Assembly: GCA_946629475.1 (NCBI GenBank)
Contig: CAMOXX010000078.1
Span: 1 to 10,864 of the forward strand
Source of the DNA: an uncultured Blautia sp.
GTDB lineage: Bacteria; Bacillota; Clostridia; Lachnospirales; Lachnospiraceae
Reading direction: 5' to 3'
Length of the DNA: 10,864 nucleotides
Below the pieces are notes generated by a model that saw only the letters and a program-made list of their open reading frames with translations, was not told where the DNA came from and did not search any database. Position 1 is the first letter of the stretch; each line of letters starts with the position of its first letter. A program made the position numbers and the translations under genes. Positions 1 to 7,667 of this stretch are shown here, piece after piece.

Positions 1-2187
1 CTCAAAAACTCTGCGCCGGAACGAACCCTTCCGCTCCATAAGATCCGTGTGGGACAGCGCATATTCCATTTCGTAGCCGGCAGCCCTGTTCGCCAACGGG
101 TCGCAGCTCCATCGGATTTCCACCTTGCTTCCGGTTTTTACAGCTTCTGATACATGCACATCCCGGAGCCTCTGGATTATAATTTCACCCGGCTTCCCGA
201 CCGGTATCTGCCTGTAAAGCGGCTGTACGGAGTATGTATAAACCCTTCCCCAGCAGTCCTCCGCCACTTCCGTGTCGGCAAAGCTCACCGCATCTGCTCC
301 GAGAACAGCAATCTTTTTGTTTTCTCCGGAACGCTTCCGGGCAATTTCGTAGCCGTCCGCCCCCTCGCAAGTGTTCCATTTTATCACAATGCCGGGCAGA
401 TGGTTTTCCGCATGCTGAATCCGGAATGACTTCACCGCTTCAACAAGCGCTGCGGGAGGCACATTCGCAGAGGATTCCTCTTTGGAAATCAGTTTTTCCC
501 TGCTGAGGTGCATCAGGTACTCTCCCATACTGACCGAGAGGTATCCGGGAGATTCGATATCCTGCAGGAGCTTGAACATGCCGAGCAGCGGATAGCAGTC
601 TGCCAGAGGATAAAAATTGCTCTTAGCGGAATCCTGCAGAAGCTTTTCGTAAAGGAAGGAAGAGAATTCTGAACTCACCCTGTCTTTGATAAAGTCAGAC
701 TCCAGTGCATTCTGCACGACCTCCTCCGCCATGAACGGGCGGAAATAAAGCGAAATATCTCCGTTCGGAACCGGTTCCGGCTCAGCTGGCGTAAAAGGCG
801 GGAGCTCCGGCTTTTTCCGCGGATAAGCTGTATCGATCCTCTCCGCGGCCTTTATCGTTTGTTCGGCGATGCTCCGGCCTCCCTCAAACGGAAAGTCCAG
901 AAGTGCGGGATTGTACCGCACGAAAATCAGTGCGGCGAGAAAGTTTTCGTCATCGCACTCATCTGCCTGAAGCTTCAGTCTGTGAAGCTCCGGGTCTAAA
1001 AGAGGCGAAAGAACAACAATATTGGACAGGAAGGATTCTGCCATGCTTCTTCCAAAATGATTCCGGCATCTCGTTTCGCGGTAGTGAGCCTGGACAATAT
1101 CCTGATCAGAAAGCTCACGCCCAAACCCGCGGAACTTTTCGGTCGTATTCCGGAGGGACTGCTCCAGGATACGCACGGTGGAATCCCTGAGAGATGTGTC
1201 ATTCCATCCGCAGTATGCACCTGCACGGTCCGCCTGGCCCGAAATCAGGCCTTTTGGGACCGAATTCCAGTATCTGCGGATATAGCCTCCGCCGTTTCCG
1301 GTAAAATGAAACTTGGTCTTTTCAAAACGGCCGTCCTTGTAGTACATCTGCTTGTGGAAAAACAGCTTTGGATAGAGGGAACACTCCAGGTACTCCCTCA
1401 TGGAATAGATTTTTTTCGTGTCGTTCTGGTATTCCCAGTTGTTGAGTGGAAACTGATAACGTTCAGCGATCTGCGAAGCGATCTCAAAATCCTCCTCATG
1501 GGTATGACGAAGATCCTGTATGGAATGAACCGAGACTTTGTTCAGGTCGATCCCGGATTCCAGGATGAGCGTAAACATCATCCGTGTATCGAATCCGCCC
1601 GACAGATCGGCGATCATATTGGCTGTTTCGGAGTTGATCCGGCGGGCCAGGCCGACCCAGCGGTCAAACCAGCGGTCAAGGAGCATCAGTCCCTCATAGG
1701 AATCCGGCGGGATCGTATTCTCCTGAAAATCCGTCGTCTCTATCCGGTACTCTCCGCTCTTTAAGGAAATCACGAGCCGGGCGTTCCGGTCAAGCATGCG
1801 GACTTCGTTCAGGATGGTCTGTCCGGACGCGGCGGAGCAAAGCGACACCGGAATCATGTAATTGGCATAGTCCCGGTTGACAGAAAACGGAAGTCCTTTT
1901 TTGGCAAGATACTCTTCCAGGAATAATATCGAATTGCTAATGACATAATGTCCGAGATCGTTCTCATAAAGATAAATTCCAAAGCATCCCATAAAATCCT
2001 GAAGCACCGTGATCTCATTTCCGGCCCTCCGGACAGCAGTAAAGCATCCGTTATACATGGAGCTTTCAAAATCCGCTGAAGGATCATCCAGGATGATCCG
2101 GTCACCGACAATCGCGTATCCGTAAAGCGCGTCGGACACTTCGTCAAGCTTTGTTCTGTCGATGATAAAAAAATCCTGCGGTTTCAT
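1..2187 (-). CDS. Asparagine synthetase-like PP-loop protein with C-terminal FN3-like domains (3' end outside window)
   Basis: The frame is open for 729 codons from the ATG at 2187 to the window edge, so the C-terminus is missing. Residues 1-155 resemble a degenerate class II glutaminase fold (GCFGIYLYEN at 67-76) but lack the Cys that must follow Met1. Residues 165-455 match the asparagine synthetase ATP-binding domain: PP-loop SGGFDT at 196-201, then SPLLDPELHRL at 394-404. The later loop reads TGNGGGYIRRYW (296-307) and lacks the Asp-Glu pair that AsnB has there. A Pro/Glu-rich linker (461-475) and a helical region (476-570) precede a fibronectin-III-like domain (about 582-673, with IVIKWN and GADGYEIAR) and the start of a second (IRWSCDP, GYEMEYA). 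No signal peptide is seen, so it is probably cytosolic. The start overlaps the DUF896 stop (ATGA), suggesting translational coupling. ATP-dependent amide formation or adenylation is possible by family; the substrate is unknown, and it could be a pseudoenzyme. Confidence 0.8.
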   Translation of the reverse strand, partial: MKPQDFFIIDRTKLDEVSDALYGYAIVGDRIILDDPSADFESSMYNGCFTAVRRAGNEITVLQDFMGCFGIYLYENDLGHYVISNSILFLEEYLAKKGLPFSVNRDYANYMIPVSLCSAASGQTILNEVRMLDRNARLVISLKSGEYRIETTDFQENTIPPDSYEGLMLLDRWFDRWVGLARRINSETANMIADLSGGFDTRMMFTLILESGIDLNKVSVHSIQDLRHTHEEDFEIASQIAERYQFPLNNWEYQNDTKKIYSMREYLECSLYPKLFFHKQMYYKDGRFEKTKFHFTGNGGGYIRRYWNSVPKGLISGQADRAGAYCGWNDTSLRDSTVRILEQSLRNTTEKFRGFGRELSDQDIVQAHYRETRCRNHFGRSMAESFLSNIVVLSPLLDPELHRLKLQADECDDENFLAALIFVRYNPALLDFPFEGGRSIAEQTIKAAERIDTAYPRKKPELPPFTPAEPEPVPNGDISLYFRPFMAEEVVQNALESDFIKDRVSSEFSSFLYEKLLQDSAKSNFYPLADCYPLLGMFKLLQDIESPGYLSVSMGEYLMHLSREKLISKEESSANVPPAALVEAVKSFRIQHAENHLPGIVIKWNTCEGADGYEIARKRSGENKKIAVLGADAVSFADTEVAEDCWGRVYTYSVQPLYRQIPVGKPGEIIIQRLRDVHVSEAVKTGSKVEIRWSCDPLANRAAGYEMEYALSHTDLMERKGSFRRRVFE

Positions 2188-2414
2188 GACTTCGGTCCCT
2201 TTCCACTGCCAAATTTTTCACCGAGGTTCACGATTGTCCCGTCCTCCTCCTCGATATCAATATTATCGAGCTGGGCGCGCAGGTTCATGCGGAAAACGGC
2301 CAGAAACTCCTGGCGGAGTTTTTTCTGTTCGGCCTTCTCCACCGGGGTCAGCCCCTGCGTTTTAGCCTTGCGGGCAAGTTCATTGATGCGGTTGATGCGT
2401 TCTGAATGTTCCAT
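2184..2414 (-). CDS. DUF896 family protein (YnzC-like)
   Basis: This 76-residue, charged, helical protein opens with MEHSERINRINELARKAK and continues with a GLTPVEKAEQKKLRQEFL stretch, the hallmark of the DUF896/UPF0291 family. Family members form a small helical hairpin and have no settled biochemical role; in Bacillus subtilis ynzC lies in the SOS-controlled yneA-yneB-ynzC operon. The residues after about 55 are Gly/Lys-rich and probably disordered. The start is well supported: AGGAG lies 8 nt upstream, inside the end of ybeY, and only 2 nt separate the ybeY stop from this ATG. Its TGA overlaps the ATG of the next gene by 4 nt. The family call is firm; the function is not known. The setting next to ybeY and a synthetase-like gene differs from the Bacillus context, and no SOS box is visible nearby. 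Confidence 0.9.
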   Translation of the reverse strand: MEHSERINRINELARKAKTQGLTPVEKAEQKKLRQEFLAVFRMNLRAQLDNIDIEEEDGTIVNLGEKFGSGKGPKS

Positions 2415-2416
2415 GA

Positions 2417-2923
2417 TTAATTCTCCTGTGTGCGGCGGATTCCGACTGCTTCGAGGATCTCCTCCTGGTGCTGCTCCATGACAGATGCCTCCTCCGGGGT
2501 CATATGGTCATATCCCAGAAGATGCAGCATGCTGTGGGCGACCAGAAAAGCAAACTCCCGTTTTATGCTGTGCCCGTATTCTTCCGCCTGGGCATACACA
2601 CGGTCCACCGATATCATAATGTCCCCCAAAAGGAGCTCGCCTGTGTCCATGTCAAAATACGATTCGTCCTCCTCCAGAATGCCGTAGGATGCCGGGGCCG
2701 TAAAAGGAACCGCCGGGAACGAGAGGACATCCGTCGGGCGGTCGATCTGCCGGAACTCCCTGTTTACCTCGTGAATCCCCTCGTCGTCCGTGATGATCAG
2801 GCTGACCTGCGCCTCATAGGGGCAGTTTTCCAGGTCAAGCGCCTTGTCAGCCACAAGAAGGGCGATCTTTTCATAGTCGATATCAAGAAGCCGGGCGGCC
2901 TCATATTCTGTAATTACCGTCAT
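2417..2923 (-). CDS. ybeY: YbeY, rRNA maturation endoribonuclease
   Basis: YbeY is a metal-dependent single-strand endoribonuclease needed for 16S rRNA 3'-end maturation and 70S ribosome quality control in the cytoplasm. The metal-binding signature HSMLHLLGYDHM places the three histidines at 130, 134 and 140. The family's conserved N-terminal segments are also present: VNREFRQIDRPTDVLSFP at 53-70 and LLLGDIMISVD near 97-107. The chosen start gives 168 residues, slightly longer than the usual 150-160, with the extra length in an acidic insert around 76-96. A GGAGA motif lies about 9 nt before this ATG; the upstream frame to 3067 overlaps phoH and is not family-like. The gene follows phoH after 52 nt with no terminator, the usual phoH-ybeY pairing, but the frequent followers (dgkA, cdd, era) are replaced by DUF896. 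Confidence 0.96.
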   Translation of the reverse strand: MTVITEYEAARLLDIDYEKIALLVADKALDLENCPYEAQVSLIITDDEGIHEVNREFRQIDRPTDVLSFPAVPFTAPASYGILEEDESYFDMDTGELLLGDIMISVDRVYAQAEEYGHSIKREFAFLVAHSMLHLLGYDHMTPEEASVMEQHQEEILEAVGIRRTQEN

Positions 2924-2975
2924 TGATCTGTTTCTCCAAATGATACACTCGCCAAAACTGCTTCGGTACGGATTG

Positions 2976-3995
2976 TTATCTTCGTCTGCGCTCGAAGCGG
3001 CCTGCCCTCCGCACGGAGGCGTCATTTTTCGGCTGCTTCGCTTCGTAGCTCTCATAGGCCTGCACAATCTGCTGCACCAGCGGGTGGCGCACCACGTCCT
3101 TGCTGGTCAGTTCGCAGAAACCGATATCGTCAATCTTCTTCAGGACCTTCATCGCCACGTCAAGGCCGGATACCGCGTCCTTCGGAAGGTCCTTCTGCGA
3201 CGCGTCGCCTGTCACGATCACCTTGGAGCCGAATCCGATTCTCGTCAGGAACATCTTCATCTGCGCCGGCGTGGTATTCTGGGCTTCATCCAGGATGATA
3301 AACGCATTGTCCAGCGTACGGCCGCGCATGTAGGCAAGCGGGGCCACCTCGATCAGGCCGCGCTCCATGTTCTTCTGGAAGCTGTCGGCCCCCATGATCT
3401 GGTAGAGCGCGTCATAGAGCGGCCGCAGATAGGGATCGACCTTCGACTGAAGGTCGCCGGGAAGAAATCCCAGCTTTTCGCCCGCTTCGATGGCGGGACG
3501 CGTCAGAATGATGCGGCTGACCTGCTCGTTCCGGAACGCGGTGACGGCCATCGCCATCGCCAGGTACGTTTTTCCGGTTCCGGCAGGGCCGACGCCGAAA
3601 ACGATCATTTTTTTCCGGATCAGGTCGATATATTCCTTCTGGCCGAGGGTTTTCGGCCGGATCGGACGCCCCTGTATGGTGTTGCAGATAAAATCCTTGT
3701 CGATCTCGCCGAGCATACCGCTCTTCTGCTCCATCGCCAGGGCCAGCCCGTAGTTCACGTTCTGGGAGGTGATGACATTTCCACGCTCGGAGAGGCCTAA
3801 AAGGCTGGTGATCAGGTCTCTGGCCGCGCTGGCCGACTGTTCCGTCCCCAGGATGCGCAGATCCCCGTCCCGCAGGATCAGCGTGACATTGAGCGTTTTT
3901 TCAATCTGCTTCAGGTGTTCGTCAAACTGGCCGAACACGTTCGCCTGATGGTTCGCGGGAACCTCGGCTTTCAGTTCTATAATCGTGCTTGCCAT
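2976..3995 (-). CDS. phoH: PhoH family P-loop ATPase (PhoH/PhoL-like)
   Basis: This 339-residue cytoplasmic protein belongs to the PhoH family of P-loop NTPases, which is linked by gene neighbourhood to RNA metabolism and YbeY; its exact substrate is not established. An N-terminal KH-like segment covers about residues 1-70. The ATPase core has Walker A GPAGTGKT at 136-143, a RPAIEAGEKLGFLPGD segment near 166-181 that is diagnostic of the family, Walker B AFIILDEAQN at 231-240, and a sensor-like VTGDASQKDLP at 261-271. The C-terminus ends in a basic run (FERRRR). Length is typical. The start is 18 nt after the rlmH stop, with AGAAAGGA just over 10 nt upstream overlapping that stop, so the two are very likely co-transcribed. 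Confidence 0.95.
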   Translation of the reverse strand: MASTIIELKAEVPANHQANVFGQFDEHLKQIEKTLNVTLILRDGDLRILGTEQSASAARDLITSLLGLSERGNVITSQNVNYGLALAMEQKSGMLGEIDKDFICNTIQGRPIRPKTLGQKEYIDLIRKKMIVFGVGPAGTGKTYLAMAMAVTAFRNEQVSRIILTRPAIEAGEKLGFLPGDLQSKVDPYLRPLYDALYQIMGADSFQKNMERGLIEVAPLAYMRGRTLDNAFIILDEAQNTTPAQMKMFLTRIGFGSKVIVTGDASQKDLPKDAVSGLDVAMKVLKKIDDIGFCELTSKDVVRHPLVQQIVQAYESYEAKQPKNDASVRRAGRFERRRR

Positions 3996-4013
3996 TGGCA
4001 GGTCTGTCCTTTC

Positions 4014-4496
4014 TCACTTATGGTAAGGCTCGTGGTTCATGATACGGAAGCTCCGGTAGATCTGTTCCAGAAGAATCACCCGCATCATCTGGTGCGGGAA
4101 GGTCATTCTCGAAAAGCTCAGGCGGTAGTCGGCCCTCCTGACGACTTCGTCCGAAAGCCCCAGGGAGCCTCCGATTACGAAAGCGATGCTGCTTTTCCCG
4201 GTGACCATCAGGTTCTGCAGCTTCATGGCCAATTCTTCGGAATCGAGGGCCTTTCCCTGAATCTCCAGAGCGATGACATAGTCCTGATCCCGGAGGAGCC
4301 GCATAATACGGGCTCCTTCGGTTTCCCGGATCTGTCTTTCCTCTGCCTCCGACGCGCTGTCCGGTGTTTTTTCATCCGCCGCGGCATTTATGGTGAGGCG
4401 GCAGTACCTCGAGAGACGCTTCTGGTACTCCGCGATCGCGTCATTCCAGTATTTTTCCTTGATTTTTCCTACACTGATAATTCTGATCTCAACCAT
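4014..4496 (-). CDS. rlmH: RlmH, 23S rRNA pseudouridine-1915 N3-methyltransferase
   Basis: RlmH is a SPOUT-class (trefoil knot) enzyme that uses S-adenosylmethionine to methylate N3 of pseudouridine 1915 in helix 69 of 23S rRNA, acting on assembled 70S ribosomes. Starting at MVEIRIISVGKIKEKYW the protein has 160 residues, matching the family's usual 155-160. The knot region is intact: FVIGGSLGLSDEV at 106-118, then LSFSRMTFPHQMMRVILLEQ at 126-145, and the characteristic NHEPYHK end. A longer frame reaches 4517 but adds seven residues not typical of the family. The chosen ATG overlaps the end of ftsK by 8 nt, and a GGAG lies 4-5 nt upstream within the ftsK coding sequence, suggesting translational coupling. 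Confidence 0.97.
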   Translation of the reverse strand: MVEIRIISVGKIKEKYWNDAIAEYQKRLSRYCRLTINAAADEKTPDSASEAEERQIRETEGARIMRLLRDQDYVIALEIQGKALDSEELAMKLQNLMVTGKSSIAFVIGGSLGLSDEVVRRADYRLSFSRMTFPHQMMRVILLEQIYRSFRIMNHEPYHK

Positions 4497-7400
4497 TCTG
4501 CTCCAGATAGTTTTCAAACTGTTCCTGTGTCATGAGGATCTTACGGGGCTTGGTGCCCTCCTCCGGCCCGACAACGCCCGCATCCGCAAGCTGGTCCATG
4601 ACACGGGCGGCACGGTTGAAGCCGATCTTGAACATCCGCTGCAGCATTCCGATGGAAGCCTTGTCCTTTTCGATGATAAATTTACCGGCCTCAGCAAAGT
4701 AAGCGTCCTTGTCGTCGCCGGAGGAGCCGAAGCTGCCTCCCGGCTGGGCCGATTTCATCTGCTGCTCGATCCCGGGGTCATAAATCTGGTCGGGATTCTT
4801 CTTCTTTAAGAAATCGACAACCGCGCTGACCTCGTCATCCGAGACAAACGAACCCTGCAGACGGACCGGCTTCGGGTAGCCCTGCGGATAAAAGAGCATA
4901 TCGCCCTTTCCGAGGAGCTTTTCGGCACCGTTCATATCCAGGATCGTCCTGGAATCCACGCCGGAGGAGACCGCAAAAGCGATCCTCGAAGGCATGTTGG
5001 CCTTGATCAGGCCGGTGATAACGTTGACTGACGGCCGCTGAGTCGCGATGACCAGATGGATGCCGGCGGCTCTCGCAAGCTGGGCGAGGCGGCAGATCGC
5101 ATCCTCCACATCGCCGGGGGCAACCATCATCAGGTCCGCCAGCTCGTCGACGATCACGACGATCTGGCACATCTTCGGGGGACGCTCATCCCCCTCGGCA
5201 AGCCGCAGGTTCTCGACCTTGTGGTTATATTCCTTCAGGTTTCTTACACTGTACTCCGCAAAGGTATTGTAGCGGGATGTCATCTCGTTGACCGCCCAGT
5301 TCAGGGCTCCTGCCGCTTTTTTCGGATCCGTAACGACCGGGATCAGCAGGTGAGGGATCCCGTTGTACACGCTCAGCTCCACCACCTTCGGGTCGATCAT
5401 GATCAGCTTGACATCCTCCGGGTCGGACTTGTAGATAATGCTCATGATCAGGGTGTTGATGCAGACCGATTTGCCCGATCCGGTCGCACCGGCGATCAGT
5501 ACGTGAGGCATCTTTGCGATGTCAGCCATCACCGGCTTGCCGCCGATATCCTTGCCGACCGCAAACGTCAGCCTGGAGGAAGCTTCCTGGAATTCCTTCG
5601 ATTCCAGCAGATCCCGAAGCATGACGGCACTGTTCTCCTTGTTCGGTACCTCAATGCCGACCGCGGATTTGCCCGGGATCGGTGCCTCGATCCTGATATC
5701 CGCGCAGGCGAGGTTCAGCTTGATATCATCGGCGAGACCGACGATCTTGCTGACCTTTACGCCCATCTCGGGCGTCAGCTCAAACCGCGTAACCGTAGGG
5801 CCGCAGCTGACATTCGTCACAGTGGCGTTTACGCCGAAGTTGTAAAGGGTGTCCTGCAGCTTCTGCGCAGTGGCCCGGAGATACGCGTCAGAGTCGCCCT
5901 GGGTTTTTCCGCTTCCGCGCTTTAACAGGCGGAGCGGCGGGAATACATACTCCTTTTTCGGCGGCTGCGTGCTGTTGATCTGGTTCTCGACGCTGGTGAT
6001 GCCTTCCGCAATCTCAGCCTCTGTCGATTTTGCCTTTTTAACCGTTGTACGGCGGACCGGCTCCGTCGGCTCCGCAGGTTCCGCGGCCGGGGTGTCATCC
6101 TCCGGCGGCACGGAAGCTTTTGCCGGCTCTTTCACGGGAGCAGCGCCTGCGCTCTTCTTTCCGGCTTCTTTCCGGCTGTTCGATTTTTCAAGCGCGTAAA
6201 GACCGTCCTCGAGAGTCCAGCCTTCGTCATCGCCGCTTCGCTCATCCCACTCATCGACGGAAACACCGGTGCGGATTTCACGGGAAGGAGCGGCCGTACT
6301 GCCGCGCTCAATCTTGAAATCGCTCTGGAGCTCCCGCATTTCATGGCTGCGTCCCCGCTTTTCGGGGGCAGGCTCAGCCTGATCTGCCTTGAGCCATGTG
6401 CCTTCCAGGAAGCCTCCGTTCTGGCCGGTTTTCTGTTTAGAGATGGCTTTGCGGGCTTTCTTCATCGAATCCGACTCGGTATACGAATCTTCAAAGATCG
6501 GAACATTCAGCTCACGCTTTTCTTTCGGGAAGGAATCCACCTTCGGATTCTTCTTCCGGGCTGGAGTTTTCCGGTCTCCGATGACCGGGCCTTCTTCTAT
6601 ATAATCAGTGTCGTTCTCGTCGTAACCGCCGTCATAGTCAGCATCGTCATCATATTCCGGATCATAGTCGTCGTCATAGTCGTCATCATATTCCGGATCA
6701 TAGTCATAATCATCATAGTCCGGGTCGTAATCGTCCTCGTCATAGTATTCCGGATCGTACCCGTAATCATCGTCATAATCAGGATCATAATCATCTTCAT
6801 CATCGAAATCCGGGTCATATCCGTAATCGTCAGCTGGTTCGTTCAGTGCGGCCTTCCGGTCCTCCAGCCGCTGCAGGCGGACAGCCATGCGCTCCTCGCG
6901 CATCCGCTGCCTTTCGGTATCGCGGATCTCACGGCGGAGCTCCCGCTCCGGTTCCCGCTCCTCATACCGTTCGCGGCCACCTTCGATCATACTCCCGACC
7001 GCATCCGCCGCTGTGAACAAAAAGCCGAAAAACGATTCCTGCGTAATTTCGATTACACACACAAGGATAATGATCACCGTGACGATCAACCCGCCGATGC
7101 TGCCGAAGGCTGTGGCTGTTGTATAGCAGACCGCCCCTCCCGTGATTCCGCCGCCGGTCCGGTAGAGGGATGACAGTTCATAGTAATCCGTAAGAGAGTT
7201 TCCCGGAAGAACGCCCTCAGTCATATACTGGATCAGTCCGCAGACAGCGATAAACAGGATGATAAACGACAGAATTTTCCGTCCCCTGCGCCTAAAAAGC
7301 TTTTTCGACAACACCATCCACACAAAAATCAGAAGTGCAGCAGGAGCCGCGTAGAACATATACCCCATCACGCCGAACATCACACCGGAAATCGCGTTCC

Positions 7401-7620
7401 CGATGATCCCGCCAAAGCCCATTGCGCTCATAAGAAGCACAACCGAAAGCACAATCATCACGAGCAGAAAAATGTCCCTGCCGCCCGCCGACGAACTGCT
7501 TTTTGCGGGTGCGCTTCTGCGGGTGCTGCTCCCACCGGCTCTGCCGGAAGCTTTGCCGGCGGTTTTGCTGCCCGTTCCGCGCGCTTTTGATGCGGTTTTC
7601 TTTTTCTTACTTGCTGCCAT
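4489..7620 (-). CDS. ftsK: FtsK/SpoIIIE DNA translocase
   Basis: This 1043-residue membrane-anchored motor pumps double-stranded DNA during division or sporulation. The N-terminus is Lys/Ser/Ala-rich and basic. About four membrane helices follow (near 49-68, 78-104, 115-133, 176-194), then an Arg/Glu-rich probable coiled coil (214-258) and a long acidic linker with an Asp/Tyr repeat (264-340). The motor domain carries Walker A GATGSGKS at 711-718 and Walker B IVVIVDELADL around 819-829. The last 70 or so residues, from AGKFIIEKDKASIGMLQRMF, form the winged-helix gamma domain that reads oriented sequences. The linker makes it longer than the roughly 790-residue B. subtilis SpoIIIE. The start at 7620 has GGAGAG 8 nt upstream; an in-frame ATG at 7659 with its own good site would add 13 residues. 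FtsK versus SpoIIIE cannot be settled from sequence alone. Confidence 0.96.
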   Translation of the reverse strand: MAASKKKKTASKARGTGSKTAGKASGRAGGSSTRRSAPAKSSSSAGGRDIFLLVMIVLSVVLLMSAMGFGGIIGNAISGVMFGVMGYMFYAAPAALLIFVWMVLSKKLFRRRGRKILSFIILFIAVCGLIQYMTEGVLPGNSLTDYYELSSLYRTGGGITGGAVCYTTATAFGSIGGLIVTVIIILVCVIEITQESFFGFLFTAADAVGSMIEGGRERYEEREPERELRREIRDTERQRMREERMAVRLQRLEDRKAALNEPADDYGYDPDFDDEDDYDPDYDDDYGYDPEYYDEDDYDPDYDDYDYDPEYDDDYDDDYDPEYDDDADYDGGYDENDTDYIEEGPVIGDRKTPARKKNPKVDSFPKEKRELNVPIFEDSYTESDSMKKARKAISKQKTGQNGGFLEGTWLKADQAEPAPEKRGRSHEMRELQSDFKIERGSTAAPSREIRTGVSVDEWDERSGDDEGWTLEDGLYALEKSNSRKEAGKKSAGAAPVKEPAKASVPPEDDTPAAEPAEPTEPVRRTTVKKAKSTEAEIAEGITSVENQINSTQPPKKEYVFPPLRLLKRGSGKTQGDSDAYLRATAQKLQDTLYNFGVNATVTNVSCGPTVTRFELTPEMGVKVSKIVGLADDIKLNLACADIRIEAPIPGKSAVGIEVPNKENSAVMLRDLLESKEFQEASSRLTFAVGKDIGGKPVMADIAKMPHVLIAGATGSGKSVCINTLIMSIIYKSDPEDVKLIMIDPKVVELSVYNGIPHLLIPVVTDPKKAAGALNWAVNEMTSRYNTFAEYSVRNLKEYNHKVENLRLAEGDERPPKMCQIVVIVDELADLMMVAPGDVEDAICRLAQLARAAGIHLVIATQRPSVNVITGLIKANMPSRIAFAVSSGVDSRTILDMNGAEKLLGKGDMLFYPQGYPKPVRLQGSFVSDDEVSAVVDFLKKKNPDQIYDPGIEQQMKSAQPGGSFGSSGDDKDAYFAEAGKFIIEKDKASIGMLQRMFKIGFNRAARVMDQLADAGVVGPEEGTKPRKILMTQEQFENYLEQNG
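6592..6834 (-). repeat. In-frame Asp/Tyr-rich tandem repeat inside ftsK
   Basis: Within the FtsK linker, YDP occurs six times, starting at residues 268, 278, 288, 298, 307 and 319, each followed by D or E and then Y or F. This gives a near-10-residue (30-base) period. The tract around it is almost only Asp, Tyr and Glu. On the plus strand it appears as repeated GTCATA, ATCATA and CGGATC words. The repeated DNA suggests expansion by slippage or unequal exchange; the protein stretch is probably disordered and strongly negative. Confidence 0.85.
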
Positions 7621-7628
7621 AAATGGCT

Positions 7629-7634
7629 CTCTCC
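7629..7634 (-). promoter_or_regulatory. Ribosome binding site for the ftsK start at 7620
   Basis: The minus strand reads AAAGGGGAGAGAGCCATTT before the ATG at 7620. GGAGAG sits 8 nt from the start codon. It follows directly after a 6-bp hairpin (7641-7657), so folding of that hairpin leaves this site free. Confidence 0.6.
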
Positions 7635-7640
7635 CCTTTC

Positions 7641-7657
7641 GGGAACAGGATGTTCCC
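7641..7657 (-). other. Inverted repeat between the two candidate ftsK starts
   Basis: GGGAAC-AGGAT-GTTCCC on the plus strand is a perfect 6-bp inverted repeat with a 5-nt loop. In the transcript it forms a short hairpin overlapping the G of the ATG at 7659 and ending just before the ribosome binding site for 7620. It may be a protein site, an RNA hairpin influencing start choice, or chance. Confidence 0.5.
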
Positions 7658-7667
7658 ATGAATGATG

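Noticed and set aside
1057..1764. A 235-codon plus-strand frame in the left region
   Set aside because: The minus-strand frame across the same bases is open for 729 codons and carries the asparagine synthetase motifs, so this frame is a shadow.
2924..2975. Promoter between phoH and ybeY (TATCAT as a -10)
   Set aside because: The -35 position 17 nt upstream reads TACCGA, a poor match, and the pair is normally co-transcribed.
2940..3800. A 286-codon open frame on the plus strand opposite phoH
   Set aside because: It lies fully within the well-supported phoH gene, has no recognisable family features, and arises from the high-GC antisense codon pattern.
5056..5925. A 289-codon plus-strand frame opposite the FtsK motor domain
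   Set aside because: It is antisense to the conserved Walker motif region; its sequence is Asp/Arg/His-rich shadow coding with no domain signature.
6343..7173. A 276-codon plus-strand frame with a long Ile/Val run that looks like membrane helices
   Set aside because: The Ile/Val run is the antisense reading of the Asp/Tyr codon repeat in ftsK; no ribosome binding site or family match was seen.
7641..7657. SOS (LexA/DinR) box before ftsK
   Set aside because: The Firmicute box has GAAC and GTTC separated by 4 nt; here the spacers are 5 nt, and 6 nt at 7707-7724, and the flanking C/G positions do not match.
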